A stretch of DNA of 64,000 nt, taken from contig NZ_JASZYQ010000010.1 of assembly GCF_030316885.1 (NCBI RefSeq), positions 109,495-173,494 on the forward strand, read 5' to 3'. The position numbers and the translations under genes are program-made. The notes beneath the pieces are model-generated. The model made no database searches. It saw only the letters and a program-made list of their open reading frames with translations, and was not told the origin of the DNA. Source of the stretch: Variovorax jilinensis. Lineage in GTDB: Bacteria > Pseudomonadota > Gammaproteobacteria > Burkholderiales > Burkholderiaceae_C. Below are positions 26,587-34,577 of this stretch, piece by piece (positions within the stretch are counted from its first letter, which is position 1; each line of letters starts with the position of its first letter).

Positions 26587-28514
26587 GCCGTTTCCTTGTT
26601 GCTGCTGCCGGCAGCACCGGCGGACCGCGCGGCGCGCAGCCGGTCGGTGATGGCCGCGACGATGAAGCGTGCAGTGATCGGCGTGCCGTCGTAATGCAGC
26701 ACGCGCACGAGTTGCGCCGGATCGGCGTCGAGCTCGTTGACCAGCAGGCTTCGCATCTGGGCATCGCGGTTCTGCTCGACCACGAACACCGTGCGGTGGC
26801 CGGCGAGGAATTCGCTCACGCTGGCCGGGAACGGAAAGGCGCGCAGCCGCAGCGCGTCCAGCTCGATCCCGTCGGCTTCGAGCGCCGCGAGCGCCTCCTG
26901 CATGGCCGGGCTGGTCGAGCCGTAATAGATCACGCCCAGTTCGGTTTTGTGCGGCGCCCGGCGAAGCACCGGCTGCGGCACCAGGGTGGCCGCGGTCGCA
27001 AACTTCTCGAGCAGCCGCTCCATGTTGTAGATGTAGTCGGGTCCGCGCTCGGAGTAGCGCGCATAGGCATCGCGCGTGGTCCCGCGCGTGAAGTAGCTGC
27101 CCTTGGTGGGATGGGTGCCCGGCAGCGTGCGCCACGGGATGCCGTCGCCGTCGACGTCCTTGTAGCGGCCGAAGTCGCGGCCGGCCTCGAGCTCCTCGGC
27201 GGTCATGACCTTGCCGCGGTCGTAGGCGCGGGCATCGTCCCACTCGAAGGGCTTGCACAGGCGCTGGTTCATGCCGATGTCGAGATCGGTCATGAGGAAG
27301 ACCGGCGTCTGCAGCCGGTCCGCGAGGTCCAGCGCGGCGGCCGCATGCTCGAAGCATTCGTGCGGGTCCTCGGGAAACAGCAGCACGTGCTTGGTGTCGC
27401 CGTGCGAGGCATAGGCGCACATCAGAACGTCGGCCTGCTGGGTGCGCGTGGGCATGCCGGTCGAGGGCCCGCCGCGCTGCACGTTGATCAGCGTGATCGG
27501 GATCTCGGCGAAGTAGGCCAGGCCGATGAACTCGCTCATCAGGGAGATGCCGGGCCCCGAGGTCGGCGTGAAGGCGCGCGCGCCGTTCCAGCCCGCGCCC
27601 ACGACGACGCCGATCGAGGCCAGCTCGTCCTCGGCCTGCACGATGGCGAAGCGGTGCTGCCCGGTGTCGGGATCGATGCGGAACTTGCTGCAGTACTTCT
27701 GGAAGGCCTCGGCCACCGAGGACGAGGGCGTGATGGGATACCACGCCGCCACCGTGGCGCCGCCATACACGCAGCCCAGCGCCGCGGCGCTGTTGCCGTC
27801 GACGAAGATGCGGTCGCCCACGCGGTCGGCTCGGCGCACCCGCAGCCCCACGGGCTCGCGGATGTTCTCGCGCGCGAAGTCGCAGCCCAGGTGCAGCGCC
27901 TGCACGTTCGAGGCCAGCAGCTTCTCCTTGCCCTTGTACTGCTCGCCGAACAGCTTCTCGACCACCTCGGGCTCGATGCCGAGCAGCACGCACAGCGCGC
28001 CCACGTAGACGATGTTCTTGAACAGCTGGCGCTGGCGCGGGTCGTTGTAGACCGCATTGCAGATCTCGGTGAGCGGCATGCCGATCACGCGAACGTCGCT
28101 GCGGAACTTCGACGGCGGCAACGGACGCGTGCTGTCGTAGAACAGGTAGCCGCCGGGCTCGAGCTCGGCCACGTCGGCGTCCCAGGTCTGCGGGTTCATC
28201 GCCACCATCATGTCGGTGCCGCCGCGCCGGCCCAGGTGGCCGTCCTCGGTCACGCGCACCTCGTACCAGGTCGGCAGGCCCTGGATGTTGCTCGGAAAGA
28301 TGTTGCGCGGGCTCACGGGCACGCCCATGCGCAGGATGGCCTTCGCGAACAGCTCGTTGGCAGAGGCCGAGCCCGATCCGTTCACGTTGGCGAACTTGAT
28401 GACGAAGTCGTTGACTGCCTCGATGGGTGATGTGGCCCCCACGCTCGCCACTGCGTGTGCTTCGCTGCCCCCCGAGGGGCCCTTCGCGCCTTCGGGCGGC
28501 CGTGCGGCGCTCAC
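26583..28514 (-). CDS. korA: 2-oxoacid:acceptor oxidoreductase alpha subunit (gamma-alpha fusion, KorA-type)
   Basis: A 643-residue fused gamma-alpha subunit. The gamma domain (about 30-200) begins with AVNDFVIKFANVNGSGSASAN. The alpha/pyrimidine domain includes YPITPSSSVAEAF near 262 and a CoA-binding-type C-terminus. The GTG start at 28514 overlaps the upstream flavoprotein stop (GTGA). Residues 1-30 (Pro/Gly/Ala-rich) are encoded by a GC-rich dispersed repeat and do not resemble the family. In-frame GTG codons inside the repeat, just before IEAVND, are alternative starts. Confidence 0.88.
   Translation of the reverse strand: MSAARPPEGAKGPSGGSEAHAVASVGATSPIEAVNDFVIKFANVNGSGSASANELFAKAILRMGVPVSPRNIFPSNIQGLPTWYEVRVTEDGHLGRRGGTDMMVAMNPQTWDADVAELEPGGYLFYDSTRPLPPSKFRSDVRVIGMPLTEICNAVYNDPRQRQLFKNIVYVGALCVLLGIEPEVVEKLFGEQYKGKEKLLASNVQALHLGCDFARENIREPVGLRVRRADRVGDRIFVDGNSAAALGCVYGGATVAAWYPITPSSSVAEAFQKYCSKFRIDPDTGQHRFAIVQAEDELASIGVVVGAGWNGARAFTPTSGPGISLMSEFIGLAYFAEIPITLINVQRGGPSTGMPTRTQQADVLMCAYASHGDTKHVLLFPEDPHECFEHAAAALDLADRLQTPVFLMTDLDIGMNQRLCKPFEWDDARAYDRGKVMTAEELEAGRDFGRYKDVDGDGIPWRTLPGTHPTKGSYFTRGTTRDAYARYSERGPDYIYNMERLLEKFATAATLVPQPVLRRAPHKTELGVIYYGSTSPAMQEALAALEADGIELDALRLRAFPFPASVSEFLAGHRTVFVVEQNRDAQMRSLLVNELDADPAQLVRVLHYDGTPITARFIVAAITDRLRAARSAGAAGSSNKETA
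28428..28477 (-). repeat. Copy A of a GC-rich dispersed repeat, within korA 5' coding sequence
   Basis: The 21-bp core at 28428-28448 is identical, in reverse complement, to 55175-55195. Similarity extends about 30 bp further through CAGCGA and CACACG blocks. It continues outward as CCCCCCGAGGGG and TTCGCGCCTTCGGGCGG palindromic blocks up to about 28500. Here it is translated as the N-terminal extension of KorA. Confidence 0.7.
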
Positions 28515-30328
28515 GCGACCGCCTCCTGCGCACTGCGGGCCCGCGGCCCCGCCGGCGTCATCTTGAGGAGGAACTTCTGCATGTCCCAGGCCCCGGTCGG
28601 GCAGCGCTCGGCGCAGAGGCCGCAGTGCAGGCAGACGTCCTCGTCCTTGACCATCACGCGACCGGTCTTGAGGCCGCCCGACACGTAGAGGTCCTGCGAA
28701 AGGTCGAGTGCCGGCGCCTTCAGGCGCTGTCGAAGCTCGGCTTCCTCGCCGTTGACCGTGAAGCTGATGCAGTCCATCGGGCAGATGTCGACGCAGGCGT
28801 CGCATTCGATGCAGGCAGGCTCGGAGAACACAGTCTGCACGTCGCAGTTGAGGCAGCGCTCGGCCTCCTTGAAGGCAGTGGCGGCATCGAAGCCCAACTC
28901 GACCTCGACCCGGATGCTGGCCAGCGCGGTCTCGGCCTTCTCCCACGGCACCTTGTAGCGAAGGTCGTTCGAGGTGTCGTTGTCGTAGCTCCACTCGTGG
29001 ATGCCCATCTTCTGCGACACCAGGTTGGCCATCGGCGCCGGCCGCACGTAGACCGGATCGTCGTGCAGCAGCTTGTCGATGGAGACCGCGGCCTCGTGGC
29101 CGTGGGCGACGGCCGTGATGATGTTCTTGGGGCCGAAGGCCGCATCGCCACCGAAGAACACGTTCGGCACGCTGGACTGGAAGCTGCGCGCATCGAGCAC
29201 CGGCAGGCCCCATTCGTCGAAGGCGATGCCGCTGTCGCGCTCGATCCACGGGAATGCGTTCTCCTGCCCCACCGCCACCAGCACCTCGTCGCATTCGAAG
29301 AAGACCTCGGGCAGGCCGCTCGGCACCAGCGTGCGGCGGCCGCGGCTGTCGTACTCGGCCTGCACGATCTCGAAGCGCATGCCGACCAGCTGGCCGTTCT
29401 CGTGCACGAAGGCCTTGGGCACGTGGAAGTTGACGATCGGAATGCCTTCGTGCTGGGCGTCTTCCTTCTCCCAGGGCGAGGCCTTCATCTCGTCGAAGCC
29501 GCTGCGCACGATCACCTTGACGTCGCTGCCGCCGAGCCGTCGCGCCGAGCGGCAGCAGTCCATCGCGGTGTTGCCGCCGCCGAGCACGATCACGCGGCGA
29601 CCGATCGACGTCACGTGGCCGAATGAGACCGAGGCCAGCCAGTCGATGCCGATGTGGATGTGAGCCGCGGCCTCGCGCCGGCCCGGCAGGTCGAGGTCGC
29701 GCCCGCGCGGCGCGCCGCAGCCGACGAAGATGGCGTCCCAGTCCTCGGCCATCAGCGCCTTCATCGATTCGATACGCTGACCGCTGCGGAACTCGACGCC
29801 GAGGTCCAGGATGTAGCCGGTCTCCTCGTCGATCACCGACTCGGGCAGCCGGAAGCGCGGGATCTGGGTGCGGATGAAACCGCCGGCCTTGGCTTCGCCG
29901 TCGAACACGGTCACCTCGTAGCCCAGCGGCGCGAGGTCGCGCGCCACCGTGAGAGAGGCCGGCCCGGCGCCGATGCAGGCCACGCGCCGACCATTGCGCG
30001 GCGCGACCTCGGGCATGCGCGCGCGCACGTCCTCCTTCATGTCGGCTGCCACGCGCTTCAGGCGGCAGATCGCGACCGGTTCCGGGTCCTTGGCATTGCT
30101 CTGCTCGACCCGCCCGCGCCGGCAGGCCGGTTCGCAGGGCCGGTCGCAGGTGCGCCCGAGGATGCCGGGGAAGACGTTGGAGATCCAGTTGACCATGTAG
30201 GCATCGCCATAGCGACGCTGCGCGATCAGTCGGATGTATTCGGGAACGGGGGTGTGTGCCGGACACGCGTACTGGCAATCCACGACCTTGTGGAAATAGG
30301 CCGGGTCGGCAATGTTGGTTCGCTGCAA
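28511..30328 (-). CDS. GltD-like FAD/NAD(P) oxidoreductase with ferredoxin domains (KorC-like)
   Basis: A 605-residue iron-sulfur flavoprotein. The N-terminal Cys-rich domain has DCQYACPAH and CDRPCEPACRRG. An FAD site GAGPASLTVARDL lies near 119, an NAD(P) site LGGGNTAMDCCRSARR near 270 and GGDAAFGPKNII near 395. Two 4Fe-4S motifs follow, CIECDACVDICPMDC and CLHCGLCAERCP, in the last 110 residues. It is like the glutamate synthase small subunit and probably passes electrons from KorAB to NAD(P)+, as in the three-subunit 2-oxoglutarate:NADP+ oxidoreductase of Azoarcus evansii. The start is TTG with AGGAG six bases upstream. The stop overlaps the korA GTG. Confidence 0.85.
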   Translation of the reverse strand: MQRTNIADPAYFHKVVDCQYACPAHTPVPEYIRLIAQRRYGDAYMVNWISNVFPGILGRTCDRPCEPACRRGRVEQSNAKDPEPVAICRLKRVAADMKEDVRARMPEVAPRNGRRVACIGAGPASLTVARDLAPLGYEVTVFDGEAKAGGFIRTQIPRFRLPESVIDEETGYILDLGVEFRSGQRIESMKALMAEDWDAIFVGCGAPRGRDLDLPGRREAAAHIHIGIDWLASVSFGHVTSIGRRVIVLGGGNTAMDCCRSARRLGGSDVKVIVRSGFDEMKASPWEKEDAQHEGIPIVNFHVPKAFVHENGQLVGMRFEIVQAEYDSRGRRTLVPSGLPEVFFECDEVLVAVGQENAFPWIERDSGIAFDEWGLPVLDARSFQSSVPNVFFGGDAAFGPKNIITAVAHGHEAAVSIDKLLHDDPVYVRPAPMANLVSQKMGIHEWSYDNDTSNDLRYKVPWEKAETALASIRVEVELGFDAATAFKEAERCLNCDVQTVFSEPACIECDACVDICPMDCISFTVNGEEAELRQRLKAPALDLSQDLYVSGGLKTGRVMVKDEDVCLHCGLCAERCPTGAWDMQKFLLKMTPAGPRARSAQEAVA

Positions 30329-30446
30329 GGCGGTCTCCTGGCTGCCCTTGGTGCCCCCGGGGGAAGGGCCGGAACAGGGTCTGCCGCCAGTATGCGCCGC
30401 CTGCCGCGACGACGGGGCTTGGTGGAATCCCGCAGAGCGGAAAGGG

Positions 30447-31049
30447 TCAGGCTGCCTTGCGCCGTCCGCCCTTGCGCTGGCCTTCGGCGCGCGCGGCGGC
30501 CGCCGGCGCTGGCGCCGTGTCGGCCTCGAGCCGCTCGGCCCACATAAGCGCCTCGACGTAAGCCATGAAGCGGTTCAGGTATTCGGGCGAGAGCTCGTGC
30601 ATCAGCGTCAGCGACCGGTGCACGAGCTGGTGCGAGTTGAGCGGGCCGGCGTTGTCCGGCACCTTGGCGAGCGACTGCGTGAGGCGGCGGTCGGCGCTGA
30701 GCCTCGACCAGGTGCTGCGGAAGTAGCTCAGCGTCTTGAGCTCGTCGGTGCCGTGGGTCGAGAGCTGTTCGACCAGGCTGCACAGCGTGTCGGGCGCCGC
30801 CGCGTCGGCCGGCCCCGCTTCCCGGGCAGCTGCCGCAACAGTGCCTGCAGCCTGCTTCGCGCCGCGCACGGCCGCCTCGAGCTCGGCACCGTAGCCCTCG
30901 ATCAGCAACGCCAGCCGTGCATCGAGGAGCCGTCGCGCCTCGCCTTCATGGGCCTCGGCGCGCCGCGCCAGTGCCTCGATGAAGCGAAAGCGCACGCGGT
31001 CGTGGCGGTCGTCGCCGCACGCGCGCCAGTCTTCGAGCCTGCTATCCAC
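30447..31049 (-). CDS. DUF2894 protein of the putative motor operon
   Basis: A 200-residue, mostly helical cytoplasmic protein that ends the four-gene operon. It has an N-terminal RFRFIEALARRAEAHEGEAR helix and a C-terminal LSPEYLNRFMAYVEALMW segment typical of DUF2894, then a basic Ala-rich tail. Function is unknown for the family. The GTG start at 31049 overlaps the stop of the OmpA/MotB-like gene by 8 nt, so translation is coupled. It may be a cytoplasmic partner of the long DUF802 coiled coil. Confidence 0.8.
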   Translation of the reverse strand: MDSRLEDWRACGDDRHDRVRFRFIEALARRAEAHEGEARRLLDARLALLIEGYGAELEAAVRGAKQAAGTVAAAAREAGPADAAAPDTLCSLVEQLSTHGTDELKTLSYFRSTWSRLSADRRLTQSLAKVPDNAGPLNSHQLVHRSLTLMHELSPEYLNRFMAYVEALMWAERLEADTAPAPAAAARAEGQRKGGRRKAA

Positions 31050-31695
31050 GCGGCTTGGCGGCGCCGGTCTTGGGCGGCCGCGGCGTTGGCGCCATCTCGA
31101 CGCGCCGGTTCTTCGCCCGTCCCTCGGCGTCGGCGTTCGAGGCCACGGCCTGCTCGGGCCCGAAGGCGGCCGCGAAGATCGACGACGAGGGCAGGCCCTC
31201 CTCGATCAGCGCGCGCGTCACGGTCAGCGCGCGCTGCGCGGAAAGCTCCCAGTTGTCGGCGAAGCGGCGGTTGCCGTCGCGCATCTGGCGGTCGTCGGTG
31301 AAGCCGCTCACCATGAGGATCTCGTCGCGCGACTTCAGGTAGGCCGCCAGCGGCGCCGCCATGCTGCGCAGCAGCTGCCGGCCCTCGGGTTGCAGGTCGG
31401 CCGAGGCGAAGGCGAACAGCAGGCTGCCGCTGATGCCGATGCGGCCGTTGTCGAGCGTCACGCGCCCCGCCGCGAGCGGCCCGGCGAGCGCCTGCTCGAG
31501 CGCCAGCCGGCGCTGCTCCTCGGCCTGGCGCTGATGCACCTCGGCCTCGAGCTTGGACGCGAGGTCGAGCTGCATGCCGATCACGCAGACCAGGATCAGC
31601 ACGAAGGCGCCCAGCAGTCCCGACATCAGGTCCCCGAACACCGCCCACACGGGCACGGTCGGCTCGATGCCGGCGTCGAGCTCGTCGTGCGTCAC
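31042..31695 (-). CDS. MotB/ZorB-like OmpA-family peptidoglycan-anchored membrane protein
   Basis: A 217-residue protein. A short cytoplasmic N-terminus leads into one membrane helix, VWAVFGDLMSGLLGAFVLILV (about 16-36). It bears an Asp at the position of the proton-accepting Asp of MotB/ZorB. A short coil follows (KLEAEVHQRQAEEQRR), then an OmpA-like domain with SGFTDDRQ and a peptidoglycan-binding SNADAEGRAKNRRVE motif. The start is GTG at 31695, overlapping the DUF802 stop (GTGA). It probably forms a stator-type complex with the DUF802 protein. Confidence 0.85.
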   Translation of the reverse strand: MTHDELDAGIEPTVPVWAVFGDLMSGLLGAFVLILVCVIGMQLDLASKLEAEVHQRQAEEQRRLALEQALAGPLAAGRVTLDNGRIGISGSLLFAFASADLQPEGRQLLRSMAAPLAAYLKSRDEILMVSGFTDDRQMRDGNRRFADNWELSAQRALTVTRALIEEGLPSSSIFAAAFGPEQAVASNADAEGRAKNRRVEMAPTPRPPKTGAAKPRG

Positions 31696-33662
31696 GCTGC
31701 GCTGCCCTCGGCGGCACGCGCGTGGGTCAGGCGCTGCATGTCCTCGACCATCTGCTTCTGCGACATCACGCTGAGGTCGACCACTTCGCGGGCCTGCGCC
31801 ACATAGTAGGCAAGCTGCTCGTCGCTGCGCGCGATCGACTTGCCGAGGGCGCCCTCGATGCGCTGCAGCTGGGCACCCAGCTTCTCGTTCGATTCGCTGA
31901 AGATCTGCACCGCCAACCCGAAGGCTTCGCCGAGGCTCGCGACCTCGACCGCGCTGCCCGTGACCTGCGCCGACACCGCCGCCAGGCGATCGGTCTCGGC
32001 CTCGACCTTGGCAGTGAAGCGGCCGCCGACGCGCTCGAGCACCTCGGAGGTCGTGGCGACCAGCGCATCGACCGCCGCGCGCTGCTCGGTCGACGCATGG
32101 TTCACGCCATCGAGCAGGGTCGCCAGCGTCTCGAGGATGCGGCCGCGTTCCTCGAGCATCGTGTTGTCGCGCGCCATGCTGTCGGACAGCTTCTGGCGCA
32201 ATTCGGCGATCACCTCGGCCGCGGCGCGCGGCGCCTCGGCGGCGGCCTGCAGCAGCTGCGCGACCTCGGCCACCGTGCCCTTGGCATGGGTCTCGGCCTG
32301 CGCAGACATCTCGTGCGCGGTCCGCGCCAGCGTCTCGGTCAGCACCTGCTGCCGCTCCGCGGCCTGGGTGCCGGCCTGCTGCCATTCGCGCTGCAGCGCG
32401 GCGGCCATTGCGGCCAGCGATTCGTTCCAGGCGGCCAGACGCTGCGCGTCGCTGGCCGCCATCCGCGTCTGCAGTTCGCCCTGCGAGCGGGCGACGGCCC
32501 CGCGCAGCGCATCGGCCTGCTCGGCGAAGCGGGTCGACACGGCGTCCACCAGCTCCGACGAGCGATCGGCGAAGGTCTCGGCGAACCGGCCCTGGGCCTC
32601 TCGCAGCTCGCCGGCAAGTGCCTCGCTGGTCCTGCGATGGTCGGCGAGCGCCTCGTCCCAGTGGTGCGCCACTTGCGCGGTCGCGGCCTCGAAGCGGCCC
32701 GACATGCCGTCGAGCTGCTGCTGCACGGTGTGCGCCACCGTCTGGTGCAGCGCACCGGTCTCGCGCGCGATGCCGGCCATGGTGGTCTCGACCACGGGCT
32801 GGATGGTCGCGCCGGCGATGCGTGCGCTCTCGGTCAGGCTCTGCTGCAGCGAACGACCGACCGAAGCCGCCAGCTCGGCATAGACGGCCTCGGCCCTGCC
32901 GTGGAAGCGGTCCTGGCTCGTCACCAGTCGCTCGTTGAGGGCCTCGCTCTGCCGCTCCGAAGCCGCCACCATGGCCTGCAGGCGATCGACCAGCGCGGGC
33001 AGCGCCTGGGCCTGCAGCTGCAGCAGGCGGAAAGTTTCCTCGCGCCGATAGGCCGAAGAGTGCACGCGCAGGCTGGTTGCGATGCGGCTGTCGAGCAACT
33101 GGCCGGCCTGCACGCGCTCGCGCCGGCACAGGGCCGACCACAGGCCCAGCATCGCGGATGCCGCCACGCCGGCCACCGAGGTGCCGAAGGCCAGGCCCAG
33201 CCCCCTCACAGGAGCCGAGAGCGAGGCGCGGATCGCCTGCAGGTCGGTCGCGCTCTCCAGCGCCAGGCCGGTCCCGTTGAGCGTGACCACCATGCCGAGG
33301 AAGGTGCCGAGCATGCCGAGCAGCACCAGCAGCCCCGCCAGGTAGGGCGTGAGCGCAGGGCCCGGCAGGCCCACGCGCTCGCCCTCGATGCGAAGGCGAA
33401 CCGCGTTCTGCAGCGACGGATGCAGCCCGGCCAGCCAGGCGCCGAGGTCCGCGGGCGCAGCGCCCAGCTGCGCCACTGCACGAGACAAGGTCGAGGTGGC
33501 TTGCTGGAAGCGATGCAGCTCGAGCGCGCCGACCAGGTAGAAGGCAGCGACGAGGCCGGTGATGGCGAGCGCGAGCGGGTTGTTGCCGACATAGCCGGCA
33601 CCGACCCACACCACGGCGGCCAGGCCCGCGATGAAGACGGCGTAGTGGAGGAATCTGTTCAT
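31692..33662 (-). CDS. DUF802 MotA/ZorA-like membrane protein with long coiled-coil tail
   Basis: A 656-residue inner-membrane protein. Two N-terminal helices (about 3-23 and 28-48) are followed by two more around 110-180. Those carry the MotA/ExbB/ZorA-type signature LLGMLGTFLGMVVTLNG and LGLAFGTSVAGVAASAMLG. Residues about 190-640 are an uninterrupted Gln/Ala/Glu-rich helical region predicted to be a coiled coil reaching far into the cytoplasm, as in ZorA. ATG at 33662 was chosen; a GTG at 33683, overlapping the DUF3348 stop, would add seven residues. Together with the next gene it is predicted to form an ion-driven motor of unknown purpose. Confidence 0.85.
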   Translation of the reverse strand: MNRFLHYAVFIAGLAAVVWVGAGYVGNNPLALAITGLVAAFYLVGALELHRFQQATSTLSRAVAQLGAAPADLGAWLAGLHPSLQNAVRLRIEGERVGLPGPALTPYLAGLLVLLGMLGTFLGMVVTLNGTGLALESATDLQAIRASLSAPVRGLGLAFGTSVAGVAASAMLGLWSALCRRERVQAGQLLDSRIATSLRVHSSAYRREETFRLLQLQAQALPALVDRLQAMVAASERQSEALNERLVTSQDRFHGRAEAVYAELAASVGRSLQQSLTESARIAGATIQPVVETTMAGIARETGALHQTVAHTVQQQLDGMSGRFEAATAQVAHHWDEALADHRRTSEALAGELREAQGRFAETFADRSSELVDAVSTRFAEQADALRGAVARSQGELQTRMAASDAQRLAAWNESLAAMAAALQREWQQAGTQAAERQQVLTETLARTAHEMSAQAETHAKGTVAEVAQLLQAAAEAPRAAAEVIAELRQKLSDSMARDNTMLEERGRILETLATLLDGVNHASTEQRAAVDALVATTSEVLERVGGRFTAKVEAETDRLAAVSAQVTGSAVEVASLGEAFGLAVQIFSESNEKLGAQLQRIEGALGKSIARSDEQLAYYVAQAREVVDLSVMSQKQMVEDMQRLTHARAAEGSAA

Positions 33663-33679
33663 TTGCTTCTTGATTGGCT

Positions 33680-34384
33680 TCACACAGGGTGCGCCTTCGG
33701 AGGGGCCGAGCGCAGGGCTTCCAGCAGCCCCTCGATGGGTTGAAATCGGAGATCCAGTTCGGCCATCAGCGCCTCGTGGAATTCCTTGCGAAAGACGGCC
33801 AGCCAGCCCGCGTCGTCCGCCTGCTGCAGCCGCGCGAAGCGCTTCTCGAGCAGCGGCGACAGGCGTGCGAGCAGCTTGCGCTCGCGTACCTCGATGACCT
33901 GCTCCATGGCGGCATCGACTGCCGCCAATCGCGCCATCGCGGGCGATGCGGCAGACAAGTAGCCACGCAGGCGCTCGCGCAGCCCGCCGATGCTCGAGAC
34001 CATGGCCTGCTGGCGCGCGAGCAGGCGGCGCTGGAACAGCGAGAAATCCAGCGGCGTTCCGGCGCGCGGCTTCACCGCGCTGTCCTCGGCAATGGCCTGG
34101 GCCAATGCCTCACGCACGCGCGCGCACTGGGCTTCCTCGACCTCGGGCGCCACGCGGTCGCCTGCAGGCACGACGCGCGCCGACGCAGCGAGCGCCTCGG
34201 AAAGCGAGATGGCGTCGGTCCAGCGGATCCAGTGGCTCAGGCGGTCGGCCGTGGCCGAGGTGGCTGGCGCAACCGCAGCCGGCAGCGCGGGTGCGCGGCC
34301 GGAATCGCTGTCGTCTTCGAGTCGGGCCAGCAGGCGAATGAGCACCGGCCCGGTGAAACCTGTGGGCCGTGACACTTGCAACAT
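33680..34384 (-). CDS. DUF3348 protein, first gene of the putative motor operon
   Basis: A 234-residue predicted cytoplasmic protein. The DUF3348 start GFTGPVLIRLLARLEDD is near residue 9, then ADRLSHWIRWTDAISLSEAL near 47. The rest is helical and charged (RKLLARLSPLLEKRFARLQQ). The function of the family is unknown. Its stop overlaps the possible GTG of DUF802 and the genes are contiguous. It may be an assembly or control factor for the DUF802/OmpA pair. Confidence 0.85.
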   Translation of the reverse strand: MLQVSRPTGFTGPVLIRLLARLEDDSDSGRAPALPAAVAPATSATADRLSHWIRWTDAISLSEALAASARVVPAGDRVAPEVEEAQCARVREALAQAIAEDSAVKPRAGTPLDFSLFQRRLLARQQAMVSSIGGLRERLRGYLSAASPAMARLAAVDAAMEQVIEVRERKLLARLSPLLEKRFARLQQADDAGWLAVFRKEFHEALMAELDLRFQPIEGLLEALRSAPPKAHPV

Positions 34385-34410
34385 ACCGCCAGATCGGAAA
34401 ACCGCGCAGT

Positions 34411-34551
34411 TTACACCGGGGGTCCGTCACGGAGCCTCTCGCACAGCGGCTGCATGCGGTTCACCTCGACCGAGACATGCACCAGTTCCTCGTGCACACG
34501 CAGCAGCGCCTTGAAGTCGTCGGGCTGAACTCCAACGGTCGCGAGCGACAC
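34411..34551 (-). CDS. Possible 46-residue small protein upstream of the DUF3348 operon
   Basis: A short ORF starting GTG at 34551 and stopping TAA at 34413-34411, 27 bp before the DUF3348 ATG. The product includes DDFKALLRVHEELVHVSVEV and ends NRMQPLCERLRDGPPV, an amphipathic helical pattern. Roughly four-fifths of its codons end in G or C. No clear ribosome site is seen and the reading frame is open upstream, so the true start is uncertain. It would be the first gene of the operon if real. Confidence 0.4.
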   Translation of the reverse strand: MSLATVGVQPDDFKALLRVHEELVHVSVEVNRMQPLCERLRDGPPV

Positions 34552-34577
34552 GATGCAGGCGGACAGCGCTCTCGTGC

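Noticed and set aside
26583..30278. 1231-codon fusion of the KorC region with KorA
   Set aside because: The upstream 588 codons are an out-of-frame reading of the flavoprotein gene; the true junction is the GTGA overlap at 28511-28514.
30447..34384. Zorya anti-phage system
   Set aside because: ZorA/ZorB-like proteins are present, but there is no ZorC, ZorD (helicase-nuclease) or ZorE in the flanking 10 kb, so a canonical Zorya call is not supported.
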